Position numbers and translations under genes: made by a program. From assembly GCA_021613375.1 (NCBI GenBank), contig CM038705.1, positions 7,061,438-7,125,437 of the forward strand: a DNA stretch of 64,000 bases, in the 5' to 3' direction. Every line of letters begins with the position of its first letter. The first letter of the stretch is position 1. Under the pieces are notes generated by a model. The model made no database searches, was not told the DNA's origin, and saw only the letters and a program-made list of their open reading frames with translations. Below, one piece after another: positions 51,201 to 58,557 of the stretch. The stretch comes from Megaleporinus macrocephalus. Lineage: Eukaryota > Chordata > Actinopteri > Characiformes > Anostomidae.

Positions 51201-51685
51201 GCCACAACCACTATTAACTAATACACTTTTACCAACACCAGCTCCTCAGAATGTAAGATCTCTGGATTGTGAGGTCTTCTGACATCAGCTCGATGTGCAG
51301 CAGTGTACGATTGCATGCAGCATCATTTGTACTTAAGTTTCTTAACGATCTTGTGATTCCGAGGAGCCAAAAACGTCTGTCGGCTTTCCTGAAAACGTCA
51401 TTACCCATATTTTGCTGATAGAGGAAAGTAGCCCAGACCAGTAGAACATAATATGGGCATGATGCCGACTACAGAATGAAGACAAAACAAGGACACAGAG
51501 GACACCACACCAAGACACGCGACTTGGTTTTGAGAGCAACCACAAATTTAATTCCGGCTGCATTAGCGCGAGTGACTTTCTTTCTTACCCGAGTCAAAAT
51601 GCCACTCGTGGTCCTGCGCTGAAGCCGAGGAGACCAGGAGGGTGGCAAGGAGGAGAGGCAACACTGGCAGCATCCGTGTTGCCAT
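5079..51685 (-). CDS. ddr1: discoidin domain receptor tyrosine kinase 1 (whole coding span, 17 coding exons)
   Basis: Single-pass receptor tyrosine kinase that, in the known family, binds fibrillar and basement-membrane collagens and signals by slow autophosphorylation. The coding exons listed separately join in frame to 936 residues, or 974 with the cassette exon. Residue layout of the 936 form: signal peptide about 1-23; discoidin domain about 35-189 with cysteines C35, C78, C181 and C189; discoidin-like domain to about 370; Pro/Ser-rich stalk 373-440; transmembrane helix about 445-467; juxtamembrane 468-630; kinase with GEGQFG 637-642, catalytic K675, HRD 777-779, DFG 807-809 and activation-loop Y815, Y819, Y820. 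DDR1 is preferred over DDR2 because of [25 protein letters not shown] and the C-terminal DAMNMV (mammalian DDR1 ends DALNTV). All introns have GT donors and AG acceptors. Confidence 0.97.
5220..6962 (-). other. ddr1 intron 16 with 0.9-kb GA/CT tract
   Basis: From 5226 to about 6106 the plus strand is almost pure purine (AG)n with GGA, GAAA and GACATAGG interruptions, so the transcript is pyrimidine-rich right up to the exon 17 acceptor. A Tc1-like non-autonomous repeat (6416-6798) and a (GT)n tract (6929-6959) fill the other end. Confidence 0.85.
6416..6798. mobile_element. non-autonomous Tc1/mariner-like repeat
   Basis: One end reads CAGTCGTAAGCAAAGGTTTG and the other, reverse-complemented, TAGAGTCATGTGTAAAAGTT followed by TGGGCACCCC, giving imperfect inverted ends of about 28 bp. 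No open reading frame remains. Ends are approximate. Confidence 0.5.
6963..7112 (-). CDS. ddr1: ddr1 coding exon 16: kinase C-lobe
   Basis: Encodes residues 841-890, [13 protein letters not shown] to FFRDHGRQ. The SDVWAFG motif (subdomain IX) and [14 protein letters not shown] are DDR1-type; DDR2 has NTGEFF. The donor GT runs straight into a (AC)n repeat (GTATACACACAC), so the 5' splice site lies at the edge of a microsatellite. Confidence 0.97.
7113..8384 (-). repeat. ddr1 intron 15 with 42-45-bp tandem repeat at 7610-7825
   Basis: About five units each start CATTCAGTGATGTTGA and contain TGGGGTGGTCAG; the first two are 45 bp and nearly identical, later ones 42 bp. The remainder (7113-7600, 7830-8384) shows no recognisable gene or named element. 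Confidence 0.7.
8385..8649 (-). CDS. ddr1: ddr1 coding exon 15: kinase catalytic and activation loops
   Basis: Encodes residues 752-840 with the catalytic loop HRDLATRN (777-784), DFG (807-809) and activation-loop tyrosines Y815, Y819 and Y820 in [12 protein letters not shown], equivalent to mammalian Y792, Y796 and Y797. [11 protein letters not shown] follows. Odd point: NCLVG and IKIADFG are separated by 14 residues ([14 protein letters not shown]) where mammalian DDR1 has 4. Donor GTGAGA, exit phase 0. Confidence 0.97.
8650..9309 (-). other. ddr1 intron 14
   Basis: AT-rich sequence with a T-rich stretch near 8760-8850, an AATA/AAT-rich run near 8990-9020 and a copy of repeat family A at 9112-9180. 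Nothing else recognised. Confidence 0.6.
9310..9507 (-). CDS. ddr1: ddr1 coding exon 14: kinase N-lobe, alpha-C helix and hinge
   Basis: Encodes residues 686-751, [14 protein letters not shown] to HNTPTI. It includes the alpha-C glutamate (FLKEV), [11 protein letters not shown], the hinge region [14 protein letters not shown] and a short kinase-insert-like loop ([14 protein letters not shown]) that is shorter than in human DDR1. Acceptor CCGCAG, donor GTACAC, exit phase 2. Confidence 0.97.
9724..9851 (-). CDS. ddr1: ddr1 coding exon 13: kinase N-lobe with catalytic lysine
   Basis: Encodes residues 644-685 and two bases of R686: [12 protein letters not shown] to [16 protein letters not shown] contains the ATP-contacting lysine K675. 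Near identical to mammalian DDR1. Acceptor TAAG, donor GTTAGA. The intron to exon 14 is only 216 bp. Confidence 0.97.
9852..11509 (-). other. ddr1 intron 12
   Basis: No gene or named element recognised. It contains a GTTT run at 9945-9965 and a short palindromic TATATACTATA cluster at 10600-10640. Open frames here have no family resemblance. Confidence 0.6.
11510..11805 (-). CDS. ddr1: ddr1 coding exon 12: juxtamembrane part 2 and kinase glycine loop
   Basis: Encodes residues 545-643. The first part is proline-rich ([13 protein letters not shown]), followed by two HYAEA motifs (Y577 and Y590), the second inside the highly conserved [18 protein letters not shown] is also conserved. The kinase domain opens with [12 protein letters not shown], the glycine-rich nucleotide-binding loop (637-642). 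Donor GTAACA, exit phase 0. Confidence 0.96.
11806..13663 (-). other. ddr1 intron between cassette exon 11 and exon 12
   Basis: Holds an (AT)n tract at 11968-12001 and a minisatellite at 12280-12840. A poly-C run at 13644-13654 lies about 10 bases beyond the cassette donor on the plus strand, so the transcript has a G-run just inside the intron. G-runs near donors are known splicing enhancers in other genes. Confidence 0.65.
12280..12840 (+). repeat. minisatellite of about 45-bp units (TCTAATAAAGTGG)
   Basis: About a dozen diverged units contain GTGTTTCTAATAAAGTGGCC followed by AGT and a TGGAAGTA-like spacer. The unit equals part of the interspersed repeat at 1540-2000, so it is a local amplification of a transposon-derived segment. 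Confidence 0.75.
13664..13777 (-). CDS. ddr1: ddr1 coding exon 11: alternative DDR1b-type cassette with LLxNPxY motif
   Basis: This exon is 114 nt long, enters and leaves in phase 1, and so can be included or skipped in frame (38 residues). It reads [19 protein letters not shown] to KPQNLPQ, matching the mammalian insert that starts ALLLSNPAYRLLLA. The LLNNPAY segment fits the LLxNPxY phosphotyrosine motif known to bind the Shc PTB domain; the tyrosine is residue 553 of the long form. The donor is GTAAGA. The acceptor GACCAG has a GT-interrupted, weak pyrimidine tract, as expected for a regulated exon. Alternative use is inferred from mammals, not shown here. Confidence 0.88.
14640..14755 (+). 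repeat. SINE/LINE 3'-tail fragment
   Basis: GTCGCTCTGGATAAGCGTAT followed by CTGATAAATG and TTAATGTTAATGTA is the conserved tail shared by several fish SINE/LINE families. The 5' part is not recognisable. Confidence 0.55.
16258..16378. repeat. palindromic MITE-like element with (TA)n centre
   Basis: A 31-base arm at 16258-16288 is the reverse complement of 16348-16378 with a single mismatch (CCACAGG against CCGCAGG), around an AT-only centre. It could fold as a long hairpin. It lies about 210 bases inside the intron after exon 10. Confidence 0.85.
16589..16790 (-). CDS. ddr1: ddr1 coding exon 10: juxtamembrane region, part 1
   Basis: Encodes residues 478-544 plus one base. [14 protein letters not shown] matches the mammalian VHLSVPGDTILINN. 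The rest is tyrosine-containing linker ([18 protein letters not shown] with Y528) that can offer SH2/PTB docking sites. The acceptor CAG follows a (GT)n tract directly. Donor GTGAGT, phase 1, compatible both with exon 12 and with the cassette exon 11. Confidence 0.95.
16791..17491 (-). other. ddr1 intron 9
   Basis: A (CA)n tract at 16793-16812 supplies the region upstream of the exon 10 acceptor. The rest is AT-rich and unrecognised. Confidence 0.6.
17492..17658 (-). CDS. ddr1: ddr1 coding exon 9: transmembrane segment
   Basis: Encodes residues 422-477. [19 protein letters not shown] matches the mammalian [17 protein letters not shown]. The helix runs about 445-467 ([15 protein letters not shown] onward) and keeps leucine-rich face residues known to drive DDR1 dimerisation. 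It is followed by the basic stop-transfer [11 protein letters not shown]. Acceptor TTTAG, donor GTGAGG, exit phase 0. Confidence 0.97.
17775..18450. mobile_element. possible non-autonomous DNA transposon
   Basis: GGTTCGTTTAGGCAGGTGTG followed by AAAACAGTAATCGCAC at one end and TGTGTGAAAACAAACTAACC at the other resemble the GTGTGAAAAC-type ends of fish repeats. Inverted ends are not clean, so boundaries and class are uncertain. Confidence 0.3.
18530..19030 (+). pseudogene. degraded Tc1/mariner transposase relic
   Basis: Near 18930-18990 the plus strand reads [19 protein letters not shown] with one frame break, matching the Tc1-superfamily block SPDLNPIEHLWD that holds the last catalytic acid. 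Upstream text is heavily decayed. Confidence 0.6.
19130..19470. pseudogene. decayed Tc1-type repeat fragment
   Basis: CTCATCAGACCACATGACCT and neighbouring text resemble untranslated or antisense parts of old fish Tc1 elements. No frame remains. Confidence 0.35.
20205..20580 (+). repeat. direct duplication of about 160 bp
   Basis: The block from GAAACCTTGGTCATAGGACA to CATTGAGTTTCTTTAGGCG (20205-20385) is repeated at 20419-20570 with few changes; both share AATTATCCAATCAAAGCCTC. The copies are about 200 bases apart. Class unknown. Confidence 0.75.
21686..22020 (+). repeat. teleost interspersed repeat B, copy split by the 20-bp array
   Basis: Starts TCCATCCATTATCTTTCGCT, carries GGAGCCAATCCCAGCGTCAT and GTGGGAGGAAACCGGAGAAC, and reaches GTGCTGATCACTACACCACC, where the array begins. 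Its expected final bases (CCAACGTGCC) follow the array at 23727-23736. Confidence 0.75.
22021..23730 (+). repeat. minisatellite, 20-bp unit, about 85 copies
   Basis: The unit is CTACACCACCATACTAACCA. All copies keep exactly 20 bp, with substitutions mainly at two sites (A/G in ATAC versus GTAC; A/G, rarely C, in TAACCA versus TGACCA). The unit equals the tail of repeat B (CTAACCACTACACCACNGTG), so it arose by expansion of that tail. Confidence 0.98.
24302..24448 (-). CDS. ddr1: ddr1 coding exon 8: Pro/Ser-rich extracellular stalk
   Basis: Encodes residues 373-421, [19 protein letters not shown] to NSSTGRST. It is low-complexity proline/serine/threonine sequence like the mammalian DDR1 membrane-proximal stalk, where shedding is known to occur. 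Potential N-glycosylation sites are N399 (NFTS) and N414 (NSST). Junction phases (1 in, 1 out) and the GTAAGA donor fit the neighbours exactly. Sequence conservation alone would be weak. Confidence 0.9.
24449..26118 (-). other. ddr1 intron 7 with a direct duplication
   Basis: Segments 24740-24965 and 25305-25495 are direct copies (GGAGGGAGGAGCTGGGG, GTTTGGGCGTGGTCCTTC, CTGCTCATGGTGGAG). The second holds an extra 25-bp tandem copy at 25330-25380. A (CA)n tract lies at 25698-25729. The remainder is unrecognised. Confidence 0.7.
26119..26368 (-). CDS. ddr1: ddr1 coding exon 7: end of discoidin-like domain
   Basis: Encodes residues 290-372, [17 protein letters not shown] to SEISFYS, plus one base. 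VALPLGG, RCRFAFA and WLLISEISF match the conserved membrane-proximal part of the discoidin-like domain. The two cysteines (VMCEF, LRCRF) correspond to the conserved pair in this domain. Acceptor TTTCAG, donor GTACGC. Confidence 0.97.
27609..28633. mobile_element. hAT-type DNA transposon, non-autonomous, with 8-bp target duplication
   Basis: The element begins TAGAGATGGA and ends TCCATCTCTA, an inverted terminus, and is flanked by perfect copies of GTTGCTTC (27601-27608 and 28634-28641). An 8-bp duplication is diagnostic of hAT. GATCGG-rich subterminal repeats occur at both ends. Near 27925-27965 the plus strand reads [11 protein letters not shown], like the start of a BED zinc finger, then stops. 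Confidence 0.85.
29400..29700 (-). repeat. inverted copy of the otophysan repeat at 1540-2000
   Basis: CAGTGTCACTGCTGAACTGA and ACTGACATGGTGGTGGTGTG belong to the same family as 1540-2000; the start (TAGTTCTACATTTTACAGAC) matches its end in reverse. Confidence 0.55.
31550..31960 (-). pseudogene. Tc1 transposase fragment
   Basis: On the minus strand an open stretch (31699-31914) contains [20 protein letters not shown] and [18 protein letters not shown], the middle of a Tc1 transposase. Downstream text reads through to a decayed C-terminus ending near the phrase TTAAACCCTATGGATTCAGA, typical of this fish Tc1 family. No complete catalytic triad. Confidence 0.8.
32815..33117 (+). repeat. teleost interspersed repeat B
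   Basis: Carries CCATCCCAGCGTCATCGGGC, ACTGTGGGAGGAAACCGGAG and the end CTGATCACTACACCACAGTG. Here the tail is a single copy, unlike the 22-kb copy. Confidence 0.75.
33288..33474 (-). CDS. ddr1: ddr1 coding exon 6: discoidin-like domain
   Basis: Encodes residues 227-289, [13 protein letters not shown] to [25 protein letters not shown] and EFHFEK are family hallmarks of the DDR discoidin-like domain. Acceptor CTGCAG, donor GTAAAC, exit phase 0. An extra cysteine stands in GQLCDGV where the mammalian sequence has alanine. Confidence 0.97.
34520..35037 (+). mobile_element. non-autonomous Tc1 deletion derivative, 518 bp
   Basis: Ends CACTACCGCTCAAAAGTTTA and, reverse-complemented, CACTACCGCTCAAAAGTTTG are inverted repeats, each next to a TA. 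At 34919 the plus strand reads [20 protein letters not shown], the N-terminus of a Tc1 transposase, then ends; the catalytic part is missing. Confidence 0.88.
35183..35887 (+). mobile_element. PIF/Harbinger-like element with Myb-type relic
   Basis: TGGCTACGTTTACATGCAGC at the left and, reverse-complemented, TGGCTGTGTTTACATGCAGA at the right form inverted ends of about 20 bp. Inside, [19 protein letters not shown], a stop, then [12 protein letters not shown] resembles the Myb/SANT-like protein carried by fish Harbinger elements. A related end occurs near 60490-60660. Confidence 0.6.
36455..36620 (-). repeat. inverted copy of the repeat at 2150-2305
   Basis: Reverse complement shares ACAGGAGAGACCAAAAAC and the GGAGCACTTCTATTGGTC phrase with the copy at 2150. 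Confidence 0.55.
37392..37494 (-). CDS. ddr1: ddr1 coding exon 5: start of discoidin-like domain
   Basis: Encodes residues 193-226 plus two bases ([11 protein letters not shown] to GSIEA). YLNDSIYDG holds a conserved N-glycosylation site at N216, equivalent to mammalian N211. It is separated from exon 4 by an 80-bp intron, the shortest in the gene. Donor GTAAGA, exit phase 2. Confidence 0.96.
37575..37722 (-). CDS. ddr1: ddr1 coding exon 4: end of discoidin domain
   Basis: Encodes residues 144-192 from [10 protein letters not shown] to ELYGCLWN plus one base. It carries C181 and C189, which close the two expected disulfides with C78 and C35. [20 protein letters not shown] is the conserved discoidin C-terminal strand region. 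Acceptor TTTCAG, donor GTGAGC, exit phase 1. Confidence 0.97.
37723..39127 (-). other. ddr1 intron 3 with 0.9-kb GA/CT tract
   Basis: 38214-39105 is almost pure purine on the plus strand, (AG)n blocks alternating with GGAGAAGG, GGGAAAG and GGAAGCAAG variants. It is the second such tract within the gene. 37800-38200 shows nothing recognised. Confidence 0.85.
39128..39356 (-). CDS. ddr1: ddr1 coding exon 3: discoidin domain core
   Basis: Encodes residues 68-143, [14 protein letters not shown] to KDRWGQE. C78 of the WCPAGS motif pairs in the family with C181. R109 and E117 in [12 protein letters not shown] align with mammalian collagen-contact R105 and E113, so ligand binding looks preserved. 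The acceptor sits directly at the end of a (CT)n tract on the gene strand; the donor is GTCAGT. Exit phase 0. Confidence 0.97.
39357..41408 (-). other. ddr1 intron 2 with microsatellite cluster
   Basis: 39357-39437 is (GA)n, on the gene strand the pyrimidine tract of the exon 3 acceptor. 39450-39690 mixes (AG)n, (TA)n and (CA)n. A Tc1-family relic begins at 40270. The region 39700-40260 is unrecognised. Confidence 0.8.
40270..40800 (+). pseudogene. decayed Tc1-family element
   Basis: Starts CACTATATGGACAAAAGTAT, a well-known fish Tc1-type terminus. Further in, ACTGGCAGGAGAACGGT and AAGTTTGGTGGAGGAGGGAT match transposase blocks (WQENG, KFGGGG). No matching right end was found. Confidence 0.6.
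41409..41511 (-). CDS. ddr1: ddr1 coding exon 2: start of discoidin domain
   Basis: Encodes [11 protein letters not shown] through KHG (residues 33-66 and part of 67). It contains C35, the first discoidin cysteine. W57 and T61 align with mammalian W53 and T57, known collagen-contact residues. Acceptor CACAG, donor GTATGA, entry phase 1, exit phase 2. [12 protein letters not shown] is nearly identical to the mammalian sequence. Confidence 0.96.
42983..43262 (-). repeat. interspersed repeat related to family B
   Basis: The reverse complement carries TGTGTTTGGACTGTGGGAGG and AACCCGAATTGCTCGC-like text, while the plus-strand right end CGTGGCGACCCCTATAGAAG followed by GGAGAAAG matches another common fish repeat tail. 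Confidence 0.5.
43888..44385 (+). mobile_element. THAP-like repeat, copy 1 of an inverted pair
   Basis: Translation in broken frames shows [33 protein letters not shown], resembling a THAP zinc-binding domain (Cys, Trp, then C-x2-H). An inverted copy lies at 45985-46503. Probably a fossil of a THAP-bearing transposon; class uncertain. Confidence 0.45.
45391..45807 (+). repeat. minisatellite, 32-bp unit, about 13 copies
   Basis: Units contain ACCATATCACTTAGTCCTGA followed by TACTTTTAG, with A/G and AAC/TCC variants. It sits inside the interval between the two THAP-like arms. Confidence 0.9.
45985..46503 (-). mobile_element. THAP-like repeat, copy 2 (inverted)
   Basis: Reverse complement of the 43888-44385 repeat, sharing GTGTACGTGGAGGTAAACCA, CACTTGCTAAGTTTGGTGG-type text and TAGCTCCGCCCAC. 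Its minus strand reads [18 protein letters not shown] in the same THAP-like block. Confidence 0.5.
47320..47812 (-). mobile_element. uninterrupted copy of the 21.6-kb non-autonomous element
   Basis: Starts TACCACTGTGTAAAACTCTG and ends TTTCACAGTGCTGTA. Internal phrases AGCTTAATGAAGTACTGAGC and GCAGCAAATCTTGATT are the reverse complement of 23880-23930. About 490 bp, no coding capacity. Confidence 0.7.
48480..48930 (+). mobile_element. hAT/BED-finger fragment, copy 1
   Basis: The plus strand reads [19 protein letters not shown], the first half of a BED zinc finger, then [16 protein letters not shown] in another frame, the second half. An inverted copy at 61150-61600 has the same frame shift. 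A (CT)n tract (48183-48214) precedes it. Confidence 0.7.
50040..50400 (+). repeat. tandem array of a Tc1-type end, about 115-bp units
   Basis: AAAGTATGTGGACACCTGAC and CACCCCTATATGATCTTGTT recur about four times (near 50040, 50110, 50180, 50260 and 50360), alternating with CCATATTTATA-containing spacers. The text is a fish Tc1-family terminus amplified in place. Confidence 0.75.
51589..51685 (-). CDS. ddr1: ddr1 coding exon 1: start codon and signal peptide
   Basis: Encodes residues 1-32 plus one base of codon 33. [10 protein letters not shown] begins a hydrophobic leucine-rich signal peptide, with cleavage plausible after SSASA. The mature start QDHEWHFDS matches the HFDP segment just before the first cysteine of mammalian DDR1. 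The donor is GTAAGA, phase 1. A second in-frame Met at residue 5 could also serve as start; the first was chosen as the 5'-most in-frame ATG after the acceptor. Confidence 0.93.
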
Positions 51686-51741
51686 GGCAACAGCGACACA
51701 CCCGGTTACCTGTCTGGAGTGAGTGCCGCAGACATACCTGG
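51686..51741 (-). other. ddr1: ddr1 5' leader at the start of the first coding exon, with 3' splice site
   Basis: Upstream of the start codon the minus strand has a strong pyrimidine tract ending in TCTCAG (AG near 51742-51743; a second AG lies at 51738-51739). The leader therefore probably continues in an unseen upstream exon. A ten-codon upstream reading frame (ATG at 51733-51735, stop at 51706-51708) would lie in the mRNA. Confidence 0.6.
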
Positions 51742-51802
51742 CTGAGAAAAAAAAAAGAGAGAGAAAGAATCTTTAACAGTTCTGTTACTACATATATATA
51801 TA

Positions 51803-53640
<1,838 letters not shown>

Positions 53641-54203
53641 GCTTGGCTGTCCAAGCTAGTATAAAGCTATGCACATAAAGCAAAGCTTCCCCAGGTGTCC
53701 CTATGTGTCCTCTAAAGTAATGTTGATGGTAAAATAGCATTAAATCTAACATAATAGGTTTTGTTTGGGTACCAGGGTGCTATCTTCCTTTACAACATCC
53801 TGAACGGATATTTAAAAAAGGTTTTAGACTAGAATCTTATGCAGTCATAGTGTCTCGGGCAACTTCCTGGGTGGGAACTTTTTTGGAGCCATTTAATTCC
53901 ATTTAATGCCACTGTGACTCTACAGAGCAGAGCATTTTATATCAAACCACTCTGACTTGCTTTATTTACATCTTCACTGTTTAATTTCAAGGACAATTTG
54001 AAGAGTCACTGAAGCCTCACAGGCTGGCCGATGCAGTGCGACACTATTATCTACAAAAAATGGACAAAGGTACAGACAATAATTCAGGCCCTGCTGCTAG
54101 TGCTGATTTTAACTGTGCACATACATTTAAACATTTTTATAGTTTTCCATAAACAGTAGGTTTGGACAACATGTGGACCATATATATATATATATGATAT
54201 AAC

Positions 54204-55745
54204 GTTTTAGATACACTACCAGCCAAACATTTTAGATACACTACCAGCCAAACGTTTTAGATACACTACCAGTCAAACATTTTAGATACACTACCAGCCA
54301 AACGTTTTAGATACACTACCAGCCAAACGTTTTAGATACACTACCAGTCAAACATTTTAGATACACTACCAGCCAAACGTTTTAGATACACTACCAGTCA
54401 AACGTTTTGGATACACTACCAGTCAAACGTTTTAGATACACTACCAGTCAAACGTTTTAGATACACTACCAGCCAAACGTTTTAGATACACTACCAGCCA
54501 AACAATTTAGCACACTACCAGCCAAACGTTTTAGATACACTACCAGCCAAACGTTTTAGATACACTACCAGCCAAACGTTTTAGATACACTACCAGCCAA
54601 ACAATTTAGCACACTACCAGCCAAACGTTTTAGTACACTACCAGCCAAACGTTTTAGATACACTACCAGCCAAACGTTTTAGATACACTACCAGCCAAAC
54701 ATTTTAGATACACTACCAGCCAAACGTTTTAGATACACTACCAGCCAAACGTTTTAGATACACTACCAGCCAAACAATTTAGCACACTACCAGCCAAACG
54801 TTTTAGATACACTACCAGCCAAACGTTTTAGATACACTACCAGCCAAACGTTTTAGATACACTACCAGCCAAACGTTTTAGATACACTACCAGCCAAACA
54901 ATTTAGCACACTACCAGCCAAACGTTTTAGATACACTACCAGCCAAACGTTTTAGATACACTACCAGCCAAACGTTTTAGATACACTACCAGCCAAACGT
55001 TTTAGTACACTACCAGCCAAACGTTTTAGATACACTACCAGTCAAACAGTTTTAGATACACTACCAGCCAAACGTTTTAGATACACTACCAGCCAAACGT
55101 TTTAGTACACTACCAGCCAAACGTTTTAGATACACTACCAGTCAAACAGTTTTAGATACACTACCAGCCAAACGTTTTAGTACACTACCAGTCAAACGTT
55201 TTGGATACACTACCAGCCAAACAATTTAGCACACTACCAGCCAAACGTTTTAGATACACTACCAGCCAAACGTTTTAGATACACTACCAGCCAAACGTTT
55301 TAGATACACTACCAGCCAAACGTTTTAGATACACTACCAGCCAAACGTTTTAGATATACTACCAGTCAAACAATTTAGCACACTACCAGCCAAACGTTTT
55401 AGATACACTACCAGCCAAACGTTTTAGATACACTACCAGTCAAACGTTTTAGATACACTACCAGTCAAACGTTTTGGATACACTACCAGACAAACGTTTT
55501 AGATACACTACCAGTCAAACGTTTTAGATTCACTACCAGCCAAACAATTTAGCACACTACCAGCCAAACGTTTTAGATACACTACCAGTCAAACAATTTA
55601 GCACACTACCAGCCAAACGTTTTAGATACACTACCAGTCAAACGTTTTAGATACACTACCAGTCAAACGTTTTAGATACACTACCAGTCAAACACTTTAG
55701 TACACTATCAGCCAAACGTATTAGGACACTACCAATCAAACGTTT
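54204..55745 (+). repeat. minisatellite, about 25-bp unit, about 60 copies
   Basis: The unit contains ATACACTACCAGCCAAACGT followed by TTTAG; variants have CAGTC, AATTTAGCACAC or TTTAGTACAC, giving 24-25 bp. Right after the array, 55770-55811 holds the reverse complement of the same text (ACTGGTAGTG, GACCGGTAGTGTA), as in a transposon terminus. Confidence 0.96.
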
Positions 55746-57819
55746 TAGAGCTGTTTGAAAACTATTGATTCTGACTGGTAGTGTTCTAAACGTTTGACCG
55801 GTAGTGTATGTAAAACTGCATCAGAGCAAATAAGACTCATTTCAGAAAGACACTATAAACCATAACCGGATGTTTTATTCTGCTCCAGGAATAATTATTT
55901 CATAACACTTAGATTTAATCACTTCATAATTATTCACTAATATTAGTACTATTACAACAGTGCAAGCAATAAAACCTGGTCAGGTTTGTTCAAACTTTTG
56001 ACTGATTGCGTATATATATTTAAAACTGCCCATAATAGAAACTGCCCATTTTGACCTCTTCTTTTAAAATGCTAGCTACTTCATTACCCTCACCTTGTTA
56101 GAAGACGGTGATATAAGCTGAATGGAAGCGAATGGTCAGAAGCAAGTAAAAGCTCTCAAAGGCTGTCTAATCAAGGCTCATACATTGAAAGTCTGTCTCT
56201 GAATGTGAAATAAGCTGATACCACGGCGTTTTTGAGAAACGCTGTTCCACAGCCACAAGGCAATTACTGCAAGGTGGCTCCTGACTGAGCCTTTAAACCC
56301 CGGCTGTCAGAGTACAGTCAGCCAGGCGGAAATTTCTGGATGATTTGTGATCTGAGCGAGTGGCACAGGGGTGAAAATGAAAACCCTCTTTGTGCGTGCG
56401 GGTAGGCATTAGCGCAAGGCCGCGATGGCGCTTCATTAGAACAGCTGGAACAGGTGAAGCCGCCCGGCTGCATTAAAACTCCTGACTTTCGACCTTTTCA
56501 TTTGAAGCCCCTTTAATTCGCCCGAGCGACACACCCTCCCTACCATTAGCATGACATTAGAACACAATCACCCTGCCGCAGAATAAACACAGGCATTACT
56601 CTGTAATTAGGCAGCATGTAATGTACTCTTCCGCTTCAGACAGTGCAGACAAACAGCAAAGGTTACTGCACGAAGGCACAACAACAGACGGAAACAACAA
56701 CATCCAGCCAACAAAGTTCATTATCCATTGACCATGTTGATTAGGGGTAAAGGTTGTGACGCATTGTGACGTATTTATTTTAAAATACATCTTTAATAAA
56801 GAGAAAACTTTCAAACGCAACAACCTCACTGCTGACAGAGCTAATTCCATGTATTATTCAGTGTTTTACACTCAGTTACAGCTGTGACATATCTCATCAC
56901 CAAAAGTGAACCCTTAGGCCCTTCAGAGACGGCCTAATCATTTCTGGGTCCAAAACGTATAAAAAAGAATCATGCTTGTGTTTAAACTCTGCAAGTATTA
57001 CAGTTTCATTGCAAAGTTATGTATGGGTTAAAAAGGGGTACAATTCTTAAAATGAGGGAAAAACTGGCCAATCAGTATAAACAAGGTTCATTGGTGGATA
57101 GAGCTGAGCAAGCTCTCCTATAGGTAAGGACTTCAGGAGCCAGATTAACTATCAGCATAATTATGAAGTGAATTTCCAAAAGGCAGGACTAACTTCAAGC
57201 TTTAATATGTCACTGACAGAGCAACTATACAAGCAGCAGCTTAAACAGTTGGTTGTTAGAAATGGAAAACAGTAGCGGAGTGATCTATACCAGGCCTTTT
57301 TTTAAATTTGCTCCCACCGTAAACGGTACAGCAGTTACAATCGGGTGCCAACACATTTTCTGTCCCACTTGAAGCCCTGAAATTGATATGTTCTGGCACC
57401 TTAAGACCCCAGAATATGACTGCTGCAGTGTTGGAGACGGAAAAGAACATTCAAATAAGGATTTCAGCCACGTCAGAAAGCGTCAGCTTGGTGCTAACTA
57501 CCCACTAGAATGGGGATGCTAGCAGGCGGGTGGGTGGATAGCATTATGAGGCATTTCATATCCTCATGTTTTGACAAAGTTTTGAGAGAGAGAGTGTATA
57601 GGGACATAGCAGGATGTATGTACAATATATATTACTGTCCAATCAAAGACTTGTAAAAACGAAATTGACAAAATAAAGATATAGCATCTGAACACAGAAT
57701 ACAGCAGCTGCTGTTTACATTGTATGATTTAAATTTAATGAAGAATGGACCAACAGAAATGCTCTGAAATAACCAGTTTTATTAATATTCATTGAAAGAT
57801 TTTTGGCCCATATATATAC

Positions 57820-57827
<8 letters not shown>

Positions 57828-57891
<64 letters not shown>
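57828..57891. repeat. (TA)n microsatellite
   Basis: Uninterrupted TA for about 64 bases preceded by ATATACATATACATA. Confidence 0.95.
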
Positions 57892-57893
<2 letters not shown>

Positions 57894-58143
57894 CCATATG
57901 ACGTCCAGTGTTAGTGAGTTCTGACTCTGATCCAAGTTTCTCTACAATAGAGCACTTCACATTTAAACCACTCTAAATGACAGTGTTAACATCCTAACCA
58001 TTTAATTATGCAGGAATTTAAAAAAAATGGTGGAATTTCCCTTTCAGGAGAGAAGGTGACAGCTGTCGCCCTGGAGAATGGCATGGTTTGTTGTGAAGTG
58101 TCTAAAAGAGACAGCTGATACCCAGCTGTGCAGCCACAAGGCC

Positions 58144-58247
<104 letters not shown>

Positions 58248-58374
58248 GAAAGTGAGAGAGCAGGGGACTAAAGGAGGTGTGGAAAAGACGTGTAGATGAG
58301 TGTTATGAGATATGCTGAGAAGGGAAGCATGTAATGGACTCTACTTAATGGACTGTGTGTGTCTGAGATTTTAA

Positions 58375-58406
<32 letters not shown>

Positions 58407-58518
58407 ATATACAGTTAAGTGCAGCTGTCAGGAGCCAGAGACACACACACACACTCTCTCTCACACACACACACGCTACAAGTGTTTCTAAAGCTCAAAA
58501 CAAGAGAGACAGACACAG

Positions 58519-58557
<39 letters not shown>

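Larger units (their letters stand above)
41512..51588 (-). other. ddr1 intron 1, between coding exons 1 and 2
   Basis: Ten kilobases holding a repeat at 42983-43262, an inverted pair of THAP-like repeats, a 32-bp minisatellite, a copy of the 21.6-kb element, a BED/hAT fragment and a tandem array of a Tc1 end. 41550-42980, 46560-47300 and 48950-50000 show no gene or named element beyond a short hairpin at 49830. Confidence 0.65.

Noticed and set aside
5079..51685. DDR2 as the identity of the receptor
   Set aside because: Residues diagnostic of DDR1 ([35 protein letters not shown] cassette) are present and the DDR2 equivalents absent.
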